NCBI GenBank assembly: GCA_025359905.1
Contig: JANYDF010000118.1
Span: forward strand, 24,351-88,350
Length of the DNA stretch: 64,000 nucleotides
From: Rhodospirillales bacterium
Lineage (GTDB): Bacteria; Pseudomonadota; Alphaproteobacteria; Acetobacterales; Acetobacteraceae
Direction: 5' to 3'
Shown here: positions 8,942 through 18,042 of the stretch, one piece after another
Numbering within the stretch: position 1 is the first letter of the stretch
Layout of the letters: each line of letters begins with the position of its first letter
Notes under the pieces: generated by a model
Seen by the model: the letters and a program-made list of their open reading frames with translations, nothing else
The model's database searches: none
Told to the model about the DNA's origin: nothing
Translations under genes and position numbers: made by a program

Positions 8942-11900
8942 TTGCACCTGCTGGTCCGCGAAACCCGCACGCTCGACGGCGAACAAGGCGCCGCCGATCT
9001 CGGCCACGCCCCGGCCGATGTGGTGCTGTTGTCGTTTTCGGACGCCGACCTCGGGGCCGCCGCTGCCGCGTGGCAGGCGATGGGCGCGGACCGGCCAACG
9101 CTGCGGCTGGTCAATCTGGCCCGGCTGCGCCACCCGATGTCTGTGGATCTCTACGTCGAACAGGTCATTGCCCGCTCACGCTGCGTGGTGCTGCGCCTGC
9201 TGGGCGGGGTGGATTACTGGCCGTACGGCGCGCAGGAAGTCTCGGCTGCCTGCCGCACAGCGGGCGTGGCGCTGGCGCTGGTGCCGGGCGATGTGCGCGA
9301 CGATCCGCGCTTGCTGGACCTGTCCACGGTCGCGGCGGCCGATGTGGCGGCGCTGGACGGGTATTTCCGGCACGGCGGGCCAGAGAACATTACCAATGCG
9401 CTGCGGCTGGCGGGGCATTTGGGCGGGGTGGGCGCGCGGCCCGCGACAGCGCCGCAGGTGGTGGCAAGTGCCGGGGAGTACACTGTTTCCCCAAACGCCG
9501 AGCGTAAGCCCTCTCCACCCGAAGCCGGGCGGAGAGGCAGCGCTTCGGAGCAGCTTGGTTTGGCCGTCCTCGTTTTCTATCGCTCCCACCTGCTGTCTGG
9601 CGACACCGCGCCGATCGACGCGCTGGCCGCCGCCCTCGCGGCACGCGGCTTCGCGGTGCGGACGCTATACGCCGCCAGCCTGAAGGACCCGCAGGCCGCT
9701 GCGTTCATCATGGCCCGGCTGCGCGACTGGCGGCCGGCGGTGGTGCTGAACGCCACAGGGTTTGCCGCGTCGCAGGACGCCAGCGGCTCGCCGCTCGATG
9801 CGGCTGGCTGCCCGGTGTTGCAGGTGATCCTGGCGGTCGGCGGCCAGGACGCCTGGGCGGCGTCATCGCGCGGCGTGTCGCAGACCGATCTGGCGATGCA
9901 GGTGGTGCTGCCGGAACTCGATGGGCGGCTGCTGACCAGCGCCGTGTCGTTCAAGGCCGAAGCCGAGCCGGTGGCCGGGCTGGATTTCGTCCGCGTGGTC
10001 AACCGCCCGGACCCGGACGGCATCGCGCTGGCGGCCGGGCGCGCGTTTGGCTGGGCCCGGCTGTCCGCCACGGCTCCGGCGGATCGGCAAGTGGCCATCG
10101 TGCTGTCCGACTATCCTGGCGCGGGCGGCGGGCAGATTGGCCATGCGGTCGGGCTGGATAGCTTCGCCAGTTTGACCCAGATCATCTCCGCGCTGCGTCT
10201 GGCCGGTTATCGGAGCAGCGCGATGGCCGATGTGCAAACCCAATTATGCGATGGCCCGGCCACGCCGTTCCTGGCGCTGGCCGAGTACCGGCGCTTGTTC
10301 GCCGATCTGCCCGATGCCACGCAGGCCGCCATCGCCGCCGCGTGGGGCGAACCCGAGGCCGATCCGGCGGTCAGTGGCGGCGCGTTCGCGCTGCGCCACA
10401 TCGTATCGGGCAACCTGACCGTCGCGGTGCAGCCGGACCGGGGCACCGCGCTGGACCGCAAAGCCAGCTACCACGACCCCGATTTGCCGCCGCGTCACGC
10501 CTACGTGGCGTTCTACCTGTGGCTCCGCCACGTCCGCGCCGCGCACGCGCTGGTGCATCTGGGCACCCACGGCACGCTGGAATGGCTGCCGGGCAAAGCC
10601 GTCGCGCTGTCCGCCGCCTGCGCGCCGGTGGCTCTCGCGGGCGGGCTGCCGGTGATCTATCCGTTCATCGTCAACAACCCCGGCGAGGCCGCCGCCGCCA
10701 AGCGCCGCCTGGGCGCGGTGACCATCGGCCACCTGACCCCGCCGCTGAAATCGGCCGGCACGCACGGGGCGGCCGCCGAACTCGAACGCCTGATCGACGA
10801 ATATGCCGCCGCCGACGGGCTGGACCGCCGCCGCACCGCGCTGTTGCGGCGCGAGATTCTGGACCGCGCCGACGCCGCCGGCTTGCTTGCCGAAAGCGGC
10901 GTGGCCCGCGATGCGCCGGAGGACGAGGCGCTGGCCCGGCTGGATGCGTGGCTGTGCGACGTCAAGGAACTGCAAATCCGCGACGGGCTGCATGTGTTTG
11001 GCCACGCGCCACCGCCGGACACCCGCGCCGCATTGCTCGCCGCCATGCCGCACGCGGCCGCGGCGCTGGACCGTTCGCCGCCGGCCGAAATGGCCGCACT
11101 GCTGGCGGCGCTCGACGGCAAGTTCGTCGCCCCCGGCCCGGCCGGTGCGCCGACGCGCGGGCGGGCCGACGTGCTGCCGACCGGGCGCAACCTGTTCACC
11201 ATCGACCCGCGCGCGGTGCCGACACGCTCAGCGCTCGCGTTGGCCGAGCGCGCCGCCGCCGAACTGCTGCGCCGCCATATGCAGGACCACGGCGACTGGC
11301 CGCGCGCGCTGGTGATCGACTTGTGGGGCAGCGCCACCATGCGCACCGGCGGCGAGGATTTCGCGCTCGCATTGGTGCTGATGGGCGTCCGCCCGCTGTG
11401 GGACGACGGTTCGGCGCGCGTCACCGGCATCGACGTGCTGCCGCTGGCGTTGCTGGATCGCCCGCGCGTCGATGTCACGCTGCGGATTTCTGGCCTGTTC
11501 CGCGATGCGTTCGAGGCGCAGATCGCGCTGTTCGACGCGGCCGTGCGCGCCATTGCGGCGCGCGACGAGGCCGAGGACTGGAATCCGCTCGCTGCCAACG
11601 CGCGCGGGCTGGACGGCGCGGCGCTGCGCCACGCCACCGCACGCATTTTCGGCGCGGCTCCCGGTGCTTATGGCGCGGGCGTGCTGGACCAGACCGAACG
11701 CGGCGCGTGGCAAGCGCGCAGCGAGCTTGGCCAGTCGTATCTGGCGGCTTCCGGCCACGCCTATGGCCGCGATCTGGACGGCGCGGCGGACGCCGCCGGG
11801 TTCGCCGATCGCGTGGCGGCGGCGGACGGGTTCCTGCACACCCAGGATCACGCCGAAACCGATCTGCTCGACAGCGCCGATTACGCGGCGCACGAGGGCG

Positions 11901-12319
11901 GCTTCGCGGCGGCGGCCGATGCGCTGGGGGCGGCACCGGCGCTGTATCACCTCGATACCTCGCGCCCCGACGCGCCGCGCGCCCGCGCCGTGGCCGAGGA
12001 AATTGCCCGCGTGGTGCGTGGCCGGGCGGCCAATCCGGCGTGGCTCGCGGGCCAGATGCGGCACGGCTATCGGGGCGCGGCAGAGATCGCTCGCAGCGCC
12101 GACAGTCTGCACGCCTTCGCCGCCACGCTGCCGCAGCGGCTGGACGCGCAATTCGACTTGCTGTTCGACGCCACGCTGGGCGACCCGGCGGTGGATCGCT
12201 TTCTGGCCGACGCCAATCCCGCCGCCCGCGCCGCGATGGCCGCCAAGTTCCGCGACGCCCTGCAGCGCGATCTGTGGCGGTGCCGCCGCAATAGCGTGGC
12301 CGAGGCGCTGGCCGCATGA
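8942..12319 (+). CDS. cobN: Cobaltochelatase subunit CobN
   Basis: CobN is the large, porphyrin-binding subunit of the ATP-dependent CobNST complex that inserts cobalt into hydrogenobyrinic acid a,c-diamide. The 1125-residue protein carries the family motifs HLGTHGTLEWLPGKAVALS and VIYPFIVNNPGEAAAAKRR, plus the C-terminal segments DLWGSATMRTGGEDFA and VDVTLRISGLFRDAFEAQ. It is somewhat shorter than usual. The start is TTG at 8942, since no ATG or GTG precedes the first conserved residues (LHLLVRETRTLDG). An unusual proline- and arginine-rich insertion at about residues 180-205 coincides with a DNA palindrome at 9498-9547. CobS and CobT of the chelatase are not in this window. It overlaps cobG by 4 bp. 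Confidence 0.95.
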   Translation: MHLLVRETRTLDGEQGAADLGHAPADVVLLSFSDADLGAAAAAWQAMGADRPTLRLVNLARLRHPMSVDLYVEQVIARSRCVVLRLLGGVDYWPYGAQEVSAACRTAGVALALVPGDVRDDPRLLDLSTVAAADVAALDGYFRHGGPENITNALRLAGHLGGVGARPATAPQVVASAGEYTVSPNAERKPSPPEAGRRGSASEQLGLAVLVFYRSHLLSGDTAPIDALAAALAARGFAVRTLYAASLKDPQAAAFIMARLRDWRPAVVLNATGFAASQDASGSPLDAAGCPVLQVILAVGGQDAWAASSRGVSQTDLAMQVVLPELDGRLLTSAVSFKAEAEPVAGLDFVRVVNRPDPDGIALAAGRAFGWARLSATAPADRQVAIVLSDYPGAGGGQIGHAVGLDSFASLTQIISALRLAGYRSSAMADVQTQLCDGPATPFLALAEYRRLFADLPDATQAAIAAAWGEPEADPAVSGGAFALRHIVSGNLTVAVQPDRGTALDRKASYHDPDLPPRHAYVAFYLWLRHVRAAHALVHLGTHGTLEWLPGKAVALSAACAPVALAGGLPVIYPFIVNNPGEAAAAKRRLGAVTIGHLTPPLKSAGTHGAAAELERLIDEYAAADGLDRRRTALLRREILDRADAAGLLAESGVARDAPEDEALARLDAWLCDVKELQIRDGLHVFGHAPPPDTRAALLAAMPHAAAALDRSPPAEMAALLAALDGKFVAPGPAGAPTRGRADVLPTGRNLFTIDPRAVPTRSALALAERAAAELLRRHMQDHGDWPRALVIDLWGSATMRTGGEDFALALVLMGVRPLWDDGSARVTGIDVLPLALLDRPRVDVTLRISGLFRDAFEAQIALFDAAVRAIAARDEAEDWNPLAANARGLDGAALRHATARIFGAAPGAYGAGVLDQTERGAWQARSELGQSYLAASGHAYGRDLDGAADAAGFADRVAAADGFLHTQDHAETDLLDSADYAAHEGGFAAAADALGAAPALYHLDTSRPDAPRARAVAEEIARVVRGRAANPAWLAGQMRHGYRGAAEIARSADSLHAFAATLPQRLDAQFDLLFDATLGDPAVDRFLADANPAARAAMAAKFRDALQRDLWRCRRNSVAEALAA
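9498..9547. repeat. Imperfect palindrome inserted in frame in cobN
   Basis: The segment folds on itself through CCTCTCC (about 9510-9516) against GGAGAGG (9531-9537), extended by CCGAGCG on the left and CGCTTCGG on the right, with a 14-nt loop. In the protein it encodes residues such as NAERKPSPPEAGRRGSASE. These fall between two conserved CobN blocks, where the family normally has a short linker. This looks like a small mobile palindromic element that landed in a tolerant loop. Confidence 0.6.
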
Positions 12320-13563
12320 ATGCGGCCGCACCCCGGGGCTGGTGCCCCTCGCTGTTCGCCCCGATGCAATCCGGCGATGGGCTGCTGCTGCGGGTCAAGC
12401 CGCCCGGCGGCGTGCTGACTGCCGAGGCGGCGCGTTCGCTGGCGGTTGCTGCCACGCGCTACGGCAATGGTGTGATCGAACTGGGCAACCGCGCCAGCGT
12501 GCAATTGCGCGGCTTCCAGCCGGACGGCGTGGCCCTGTTCGCCACCGCGATGGTGCGGCTCGGGCTGGCCGAGGCCGATCCGGCGGCGGAAGCGCGGCGC
12601 ACGGTGATCGCGCCGCCGCTGGCCGGTGACGACCCCGCCGCCAGCCCGCACGCGATGCCGCTGGCCACGGCCTTGGCCGCATTGCTGGTGGCCGAACCAA
12701 GATTTGCCGTCCTGCCGGCAAAATTCGGCAGCTTGGTGGATGGCGGCGGCGTGCTGCCGCTGGGCGCAGTGGCCGCCGATCTGACCATGACGCTGACGGA
12801 CGGCGTCTGCCATGTCGGGATCGATGGCACGCCGCTCGGCGTTGCGTGCGATCCCGCCGTGGCGCTGGAAGTCGCCCGCCGCTTGCTGCTGGCGTTCGTC
12901 ACGCGCGCGCCGCGCTGTGCCAAACCGCCGCGCCGGATGCGGGGCTTGGTGGCCGAACTGGGTGCGGAGGCGGTGTTCGCGGCGGCTGGCTTCGTGGCCG
13001 CGCCATTGCCGTTGCGGGCCGCGCCCGCCGCCAGGGCGGGCTGGCTGCCGTATGGCACGAGCGGGCGCGGTGGCTTTGCCGCCGGGCTGCCGTTCGGGGC
13101 CACCGATGCGGCAACGCTGACCGGCTTGGCTGACTTGGCCGAGCAATTCGGCGGCGGCAGCCTGCGGGTCACGCCGTGGCGCGCCTTCGCTATTCCCGGC
13201 GTCACCGCGCCGGATGCGCTGCGCGCGGGGCTGGAAAGGCTCGGGCTGATCACCGATCCCGCCGACCCGCGCACCCACATATCCGCTTGCCCCGGCAGTC
13301 CGGCCTGCGCCAGCGCCAGCATGGCGTGCCGCGCGCTGGCCACATCGCTGGCGGCGCTCAGCCTGCCCGGCACGCTGCATGTCAGCGGGTGCGGCAAAGG
13401 CTGCGCGCATCCCGGACCCGCCGATTTCACCGTCACCGGCGGCGCTGACGGCTACAGCCTGATCCGCCACGCCACCGCCTCTGGCGTGCCGCTGGCCGCT
13501 GGGCTAACCGCCACCGCTCTGCACGATCTGCTTCTCACCTTCGGCAAAGGCGCCAGCGTGTGA
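12316..13563 (+). CDS. cobG: Precorrin-3B synthase
   Basis: CobG is a monooxygenase related to sulfite/nitrite reductases. It uses a 4Fe-4S cluster and molecular oxygen to turn precorrin-3A into precorrin-3B, which marks the aerobic B12 route. The 415-residue protein has the duplicated ferredoxin-like nitrite-reductase repeats (GNGVIELGNRASVQLRGF near residue 53; FGGGSLRVTPWRAFAIPG near residue 277). The four cluster cysteines are C325, C331, C359 and C363 in CPGSPAC and CGKGCAHPG. Its ATG overlaps the cobN stop by 4 bp, and its own stop overlaps the GTG start of cobH. The family length is normal and all ligands are present. Confidence 0.94.
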   Translation: MNAAAPRGWCPSLFAPMQSGDGLLLRVKPPGGVLTAEAARSLAVAATRYGNGVIELGNRASVQLRGFQPDGVALFATAMVRLGLAEADPAAEARRTVIAPPLAGDDPAASPHAMPLATALAALLVAEPRFAVLPAKFGSLVDGGGVLPLGAVAADLTMTLTDGVCHVGIDGTPLGVACDPAVALEVARRLLLAFVTRAPRCAKPPRRMRGLVAELGAEAVFAAAGFVAAPLPLRAAPAARAGWLPYGTSGRGGFAAGLPFGATDAATLTGLADLAEQFGGGSLRVTPWRAFAIPGVTAPDALRAGLERLGLITDPADPRTHISACPGSPACASASMACRALATSLAALSLPGTLHVSGCGKGCAHPGPADFTVTGGADGYSLIRHATASGVPLAAGLTATALHDLLLTFGKGASV

Positions 13564-14186
13564 CCCCTGACTACATCCGCGATGGTGCCGCCATCTATGC
13601 CAAGTCGTTCGCCACCATCCGCGCCGAGGCCGATCTGTCGGGCCTGACGCCCGATGAGGCGCGGGTCGCGGTGCGCGTCATCCACGCCTGCGGCATGGTG
13701 GAAGCCGCGCGCGATTTGCTGTTCGGCGGCGGCTTTACCGATGCGGCGCGCGCCGCCCTGCTGGCGGGCAAGCCCATTCTGGTTGATTCACAAATGGTCG
13801 CCCACGGCATCACCCGCGCCCGGCTGCCGGCTTGCAATGCGGTGATCTGCACGCTGACCGACCCGCAGGTGTCGGCGCTGGCCGCCGCCATCGGCAACAC
13901 CCGCTCCGCCGCCGCGCTCGATTTGTGGGGCGAGCGCATGGCGGGGGCGTTGGTCGCCATCGGCAACGCGCCGACCGCGTTGTTTCATCTGCTGGAATTG
14001 CTCGACGCCGGGGCGGCGCCGCCCGCCGCGATCATCGGCATGCCGGTGGGCTTCGTCGGCGCGGCTGAGTCGAAGGAGGCGCTGGCGCTGGACGGGCGGG
14101 TGCCGTTCCTGATCGTGCGCGGCCGCAAGGGCGGCAGCGCCATGGCCGCCGCCGCCGTCAACGCGCTTGCCAGCGAGGCCGAATAA
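13560..14186 (+). CDS. cobH: Precorrin-8X methylmutase
   Basis: CobH moves the C11 methyl group to C12, converting precorrin-8X to hydrogenobyrinic acid. The 208-residue protein matches the family throughout: RVIHACGMVEAARDL (about 39-53, with the catalytic histidine), ILVDSQMVAHGITRARLP (about 77) and IGNAPTALFHLLEL (about 137). PPAAIIGMPVGFVGAAESKEAL follows near residue 157. The start is GTG, overlapping the cobG stop in a GTGA arrangement that couples the two genes. It is followed 2 bp later by cobI. Confidence 0.95.
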   Translation: MTPDYIRDGAAIYAKSFATIRAEADLSGLTPDEARVAVRVIHACGMVEAARDLLFGGGFTDAARAALLAGKPILVDSQMVAHGITRARLPACNAVICTLTDPQVSALAAAIGNTRSAAALDLWGERMAGALVAIGNAPTALFHLLELLDAGAAPPAAIIGMPVGFVGAAESKEALALDGRVPFLIVRGRKGGSAMAAAAVNALASEAE

Positions 14187-14188
14187 TC

Positions 14189-14914
14189 ATGGCGGGCACG
14201 CTGTTCACCGTGGGACTCGGCCCCGGCGATCCCGAGTTGATGACGCTGAAGGCCGCCCGCATCGTCGGCAGCGCGCCGGTGATCGCCTTCTTCGCCAAAC
14301 GCGGCCGCAACGGCCACGCGCGCAGCATCGTCGAGGGGCGGACGCGGGCCGACGCCGAGGAGCTGCGGCTGGAATACCCGTTCACCACCGAAGTGGCGCT
14401 GGAAGATCCGCGCTATGCGGCGGACATCGGCACCTTCTACGAAGCCTGCGCCGCCCAGGTCGCCGCCCGGCTGGATGCGGGCCAGGACGTGGCGCTGCTG
14501 TGCGAGGGCGACCCGTTCTTCTACGGCTCGTCGATGTATCTGTTCGACCGGCTGCACGGCGCCTATCGCAGCGAAGTGGTGCCCGGCGTGTCGGGCATGA
14601 GCGGCTGCTGGACCCAGGCGCGCACGCCGATCACCCACGGCGACGACGTGCTGACCGTGCTGCCCGGCACGCTGGACGAAGATACCCTTGCCGCCCGGCT
14701 GTCTGGCTGCGATGCGGCGGTGATTATGAAAGTCGGCCGCAATCTGCCGAAAATCCACGCTGCCCTTACTCGCGCCGGGCTGGCGCAGCGGGCGATCTAT
14801 GTCGAGCGCGGCACCATGCCGGGCGAGCGCATCCTGAAACTGGCCGACTGGGACGGTGCAGCGGCGCCGTATTTCTCGATTGTGCTGGTCCCAGGCCGGC
14901 AGCGCGCCCGATGA
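14189..14914 (+). CDS. cobI: Precorrin-2 C20-methyltransferase
   Basis: CobI uses S-adenosylmethionine to methylate C20 of precorrin-2, the first step committed to B12. The 241-residue protein is a class III tetrapyrrole methylase with the SAM-binding loop GLGPGDPELMTLKA (9-22) and the second motif LLCEGDPFFYGSS (about 106). The CobI-specific segment EVVPGVSGMSGCW lies near residue 128. PGTLDEDTLA and MKVGRNLPKI complete the family pattern. It starts 2 bp after the cobH stop, and its end overlaps cobJ by 4 bp (ATGA). I considered CobF for this frame, but the motifs fit CobI. Confidence 0.94.
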   Translation: MAGTLFTVGLGPGDPELMTLKAARIVGSAPVIAFFAKRGRNGHARSIVEGRTRADAEELRLEYPFTTEVALEDPRYAADIGTFYEACAAQVAARLDAGQDVALLCEGDPFFYGSSMYLFDRLHGAYRSEVVPGVSGMSGCWTQARTPITHGDDVLTVLPGTLDEDTLAARLSGCDAAVIMKVGRNLPKIHAALTRAGLAQRAIYVERGTMPGERILKLADWDGAAAPYFSIVLVPGRQRAR

Positions 14915-15666
14915 GCGGCCAGCTTGTTGTCGTCGGCCTTGGCCCCGGCGCTGCCGATCTGCAAACCCCGCAGGCCGCCGCCGCGTTGGCCGCCGCCACC
15001 GATTTGCTTGGCTACGAGACGTATCTGGCTCGCGTGCCCGAGCGGCCCGGCCAGTTGCGCCACCCCACCGACAACCGCGCGGAAATCAGCCGGGCACGGC
15101 ACGCGCTGAGGCTCGCGGCCGAGGGGCGGCGCGTGGCGATGGTGTCGTCTGGCGATCCCGGCGTGTTCGCCATGGCCAGCGCGGTGTTCGAAGCGGTGGA
15201 GCAGGGCGAGCCGGACTGGCGCGGGCTGGACATTCAGGTGCTGCCCGGCATCTCGGCGATGTTCGCCGCCGCCGCGCGGATCGGGGCACCGCTGGGCCAT
15301 GATTTCTGCGCGCTATCGCTGTCCGACAATTTGAAACCCTGGGCCACGGTGCTGCAACGCCTGACCGCCGCCGCCACGGCGGGGTTTGTGATCGCGCTGT
15401 ACAACCCGCTGTCGCGCGCCCGGCCCTGGCAACTGGGGGCGGCGTTCGACACGCTGCGGCCGATCCTGCCAGCGTCCACGCCGGTGATGTTCGCCACCGC
15501 CGTCAGCCGCGCCGATGAGCGCATTGTGCTGGCCACACTGGGCGATGCCGATCCGGCGCAGGCCGACATGCGCACGCTGGTGCTGATCGGCACCGCCGCG
15601 ACCCGCCGCATCGAACGCCCGGACGGTGGCGCGTGGCTTTATACGCCGCGCTGGACGGCGGCATGA
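14911..15666 (+). CDS. cobJ: Precorrin-3B C17-methyltransferase
   Basis: CobJ performs the C17 methylation that accompanies ring contraction, producing precorrin-4. The 251-residue protein has GLGPGAADLQTPQA (9-22), YETYLARV (35-42), MVSSGDPGVFAMAS (about 77-90), VLPGISAMFAAAARIGAPLGHDFCALSLSD in the family position (each part recognisable) and FVIALYNPLSRARPWQL (about 154). It overlaps cobI at its start and runs 28 bp into the convergent cobK at its end. Family length is normal. It works directly downstream of CobG in the same operon. Confidence 0.95.
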   Translation: MSGQLVVVGLGPGAADLQTPQAAAALAAATDLLGYETYLARVPERPGQLRHPTDNRAEISRARHALRLAAEGRRVAMVSSGDPGVFAMASAVFEAVEQGEPDWRGLDIQVLPGISAMFAAAARIGAPLGHDFCALSLSDNLKPWATVLQRLTAAATAGFVIALYNPLSRARPWQLGAAFDTLRPILPASTPVMFATAVSRADERIVLATLGDADPAQADMRTLVLIGTAATRRIERPDGGAWLYTPRWTAA

Positions 15667-16397
15667 CGGCGCAGCAGCCACGCCAGGGCTGCCTCGGCGT
15701 CCGCCACGATCTCCGCTTCGGGCGGCGGCGGGCGGGCGGTCATCACCACCGGCAAGCCGAGCACGCGGGCCACCGCGAGCTTGGCCTCGGTGGCGGTGCC
15801 GCCGGAATTCTTGGTGACGATCACTTCGATCCGCTCCTCCGTCAGCAGCCGGTGCTCATCAGCCTCGGTGAACGGCCCGCGCGCGGCCAGGAAGCGGGCG
15901 CTGGGCGGCAGCACGCCGGGCGGCGGCGGCTCAATGGAACGGACCAGATAATCGTGCCAGGGCGCGCTGGTGAACGGGGTCAGGTCTTTCTGACCGACGG
16001 TCAGCAGCACCCGGCGCGCAACGCCGCCAAGCGCCTCGACGGCTGCCTGCATGTCGGGCACCTCGGTCCAGCGGTCGCGCGGTCCGGGCTGCCACGCGGG
16101 GCGCAGCACAGTCAGCAGCGCCACCCCGGCTTGCCGCGCGGCGGCAACGGCGTGTGCGGTCATCTGGGCGGCGAACGGATGGGTGGCGTCGATCAGCGCA
16201 TCGATGCGCTGATCGGTCAGGTACCGCGCCAGTCCGTCGATGCCGCCGAACCCGCCGGTGCGGGTCGGGATGGCCTGCGCCAGCGGGCGCTGGGTGCGCC
16301 CGGCGAACGACAGCGTGGCGGCGAACCGCGCATCGCCCGCCAGCATCCGGCCGAGGGCGGTCGCTTCGGTGGTGCCGCCAAGGATCAGCAGGTTCAT
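15639..16397 (-). CDS. cobK: Precorrin-6A reductase
   Basis: CobK reduces precorrin-6A to precorrin-6B with NADPH. The 252-residue protein opens with the nucleotide-binding segment NLLILGGTTEATALGRML (2-19). It carries DATHPFAAQMTAHAV near residue 69, LTVGQKDLTPF near residue 134, and the C-terminal motif VIVTKNSGGTATEAKLA near residue 194. The gene is on the minus strand between cobJ and cobL. It overlaps the 3' end of cobJ by 28 bp and starts 24 bp from the start of cobL, so cobK and cobL are divergent and may share a promoter region. This breaks the long + strand operon at this point. Confidence 0.95.
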   Translation of the reverse strand: MNLLILGGTTEATALGRMLAGDARFAATLSFAGRTQRPLAQAIPTRTGGFGGIDGLARYLTDQRIDALIDATHPFAAQMTAHAVAAARQAGVALLTVLRPAWQPGPRDRWTEVPDMQAAVEALGGVARRVLLTVGQKDLTPFTSAPWHDYLVRSIEPPPPGVLPPSARFLAARGPFTEADEHRLLTEERIEVIVTKNSGGTATEAKLAVARVLGLPVVMTARPPPPEAEIVADAEAALAWLLRRHAAVQRGV

Positions 16398-16420
16398 AGT
16401 TGTCCGATGAGTATGGGGCG

Positions 16421-17632
16421 ATGAGCGGGCGCTGGCTCGCTATCCTGGGAATCGGCGAGGACGGTGTCGAGGGGCTCGCCCCCTCGGCCCGCGCGCTGAT
16501 TGCGCAGGCGGTGCTGGTGGTGGGCGGCGCGCGGCACCTTGGTCTGGCCGCGCCGCTGATCCACGGCGAGCCGCTGCCTTGGCCGTTACCATTGCAGGGC
16601 GCATTTCCGGCAATTTTGGCGCGGCGTGGTCAGCCGGTGGTGGTGCTGGCCTCGGGCGATCCATATTGCTACGGCATCGGCGGCACGCTGGCGGCCGTGG
16701 TGCCGGTGGCCGAAACGCTTTGTATTCCGGCCCGCTCGGCGTTCTCGCTGGCCTGCGCCCGGTTGGGCTGGGCAATGCAGGATGTGGCCACGGTGTCGCT
16801 CTGCGGCCACGACCCGGCGACGCTGCTGCCGCTGCTGCACCACCGCCGCCGCGTGCTGGTGCTGTCGGCGGACGAAACCACGCCGGGCGTCGTCTGCGCC
16901 CTGCTGCGCCGCCACGGCTTCGCCGGCTCCACCGTGCATGTGCTGGAAGCGCTCGGCGGCCCGCGCGAGCGCGTCCGCGCGGTGACGGCCGGTGCCGGGC
17001 CGCCCGAGGACGTGCAGCGGTTGAACCTGCTGGCGCTGGAACTGATCGCCGGACCGCAAGCCCGCGCCATTCCGCTGGCGCGCGGCCTGCCCGACCAGTT
17101 CTTCGAGCACGACGGCCAGATGACCAAGTCCGAGGTGCGCGCCGTCACGCTGGCCGCCCTGGCGCCATGCGCCGGTGAGACGCTGTGGGACATCGGCTGC
17201 GGCTCCGGCTCGATTGCCATCGAGTGGCTGCTGAGCCATCCGGCCAATCGCGCCATCGGCATCGAATCGCGCCCGGATCGCGCCGCGCGGGCGGCGCGCA
17301 ATGCGCTGGCGCTCGGTGTTCCGCGCCTGGAATTGGTGATCGGCGACGCCCCGGCGGCGCTGGCCGGGCTGCCGCCGCCGGACAAGGTTTTCATCGGCGG
17401 CGGCGCGCAGGATGCGGGCGTCGTACAAGCCGCCTGGGCGGCGCTGCCCAGTGGCGGGCGGTTGGTGATCAATGCGGTGACCATCGAGACCGAGGCGCTG
17501 CTGTTCGCTGGACATGCCGCGCACGGCGGCATGCTCACGCGCCTGTCGGTGGACCGGCTGGATACGGTGGGCTCCATGCACGGCTTCCGCCCGGCGATGA
17601 CGGTGACGCAGTGGGTTGCGGTGAAACCATGA
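16421..17632 (+). CDS. cobL: Precorrin-6B C5,15-methyltransferase (decarboxylating)
   Basis: CobL methylates C5 and C15 of precorrin-6B and decarboxylates the C12 acetate chain. The 403-residue protein is the usual fusion of two domains. The N-terminal CbiE-like tetrapyrrole methylase (about 1-200) shows LASGDPYCYGIGGTLA and EALGGPRERVRA. The C-terminal CbiT-like Rossmann methyltransferase (about 225-400) shows TKSEVRAVTLAAL, the SAM loop WDIGCGSGSIAIEW and VFIGGG. The start ATG at 16421 gives the standard N-terminus MSGRWLAILGIGEDG; an upstream TTG would add seven residues. Its stop overlaps the cobE start by 4 bp. Confidence 0.95.
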   Translation: MSGRWLAILGIGEDGVEGLAPSARALIAQAVLVVGGARHLGLAAPLIHGEPLPWPLPLQGAFPAILARRGQPVVVLASGDPYCYGIGGTLAAVVPVAETLCIPARSAFSLACARLGWAMQDVATVSLCGHDPATLLPLLHHRRRVLVLSADETTPGVVCALLRRHGFAGSTVHVLEALGGPRERVRAVTAGAGPPEDVQRLNLLALELIAGPQARAIPLARGLPDQFFEHDGQMTKSEVRAVTLAALAPCAGETLWDIGCGSGSIAIEWLLSHPANRAIGIESRPDRAARAARNALALGVPRLELVIGDAPAALAGLPPPDKVFIGGGAQDAGVVQAAWAALPSGGRLVINAVTIETEALLFAGHAAHGGMLTRLSVDRLDTVGSMHGFRPAMTVTQWVAVKP

Positions 17633-18012
17633 GCTTCGTCGTCGCCGGCATCGGCTGCCGCAAGGACTGTCCGGCCGAGGATATTCTCGCCGTGGTGCAG
17701 CGCGCCTGCGGCGCCGCCGGGCGCGCCGCCGACGCGCTGGCCGCGCCGTCGTTCAAGGCCAGCGAGGCCGGATTGCAGGGGGCGGCGGCATCGCTCGGGC
17801 TGCGGTTGATCCTGGTCGAACCCGGCGCGCTGGCGGCAGCACAGCCGCGTTGCGTGACGTTTTCAGAGTTTGCCGCGCGCGCCGCCGGCGCCGCCGGCGC
17901 CGCATCGGTCGCCGAGGGCTGCGCGCTGGCCGCCGCAGGTCCGCAGGCGCGGCTGCTGCTGCCGAGACTGGCGGGCGCGCGGGCGACCTGCGCGCTGGCG
18001 GAGGCCGGTTGA
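17629..18012 (+). CDS. cobE: CobE, CbiG C-terminal-like protein
   Basis: This 127-residue protein corresponds to the stand-alone C-terminal domain of CbiG, named CobE in aerobic producers. Characteristic positions are [16 protein letters not shown] (4-19), where CbiG has GIGCRRG, then [12 protein letters not shown] (about 42-53) and [11 protein letters not shown] (about 75). CobE is needed for normal B12 synthesis, but its precise reaction is not settled; CbiG opens the delta-lactone in the anaerobic route. The ATG overlaps the cobL stop, so the two are co-translated. The C-terminal half is unusually alanine-rich. A large palindrome follows directly after it. Confidence 0.88.
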   Translation: MSFVVAGIGCRKDCPAEDILAVVQRACGAAGRAADALAAPSFKASEAGLQGAAASLGLRLILVEPGALAAAQPRCVTFSEFAARAAGAAGAASVAEGCALAAAGPQARLLLPRLAGARATCALAEAG

Positions 18013-18042
18013 TGTTGTTTCACATGGCAAATCGGGGCGCTG

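Noticed and set aside
10246..12294. 682-residue + strand frame inside cobN
   Set aside because: Arg/Gly/Pro-rich translation with no motif; the CobN frame carries all conserved segments.
14189..14914. Assigning this methylase as CobF
   Set aside because: The motifs GEGDPFFYGSS-like and VVPGVSGMSGCW match CobI (precorrin-2 C20-methyltransferase), and the position after cobH fits cobI.
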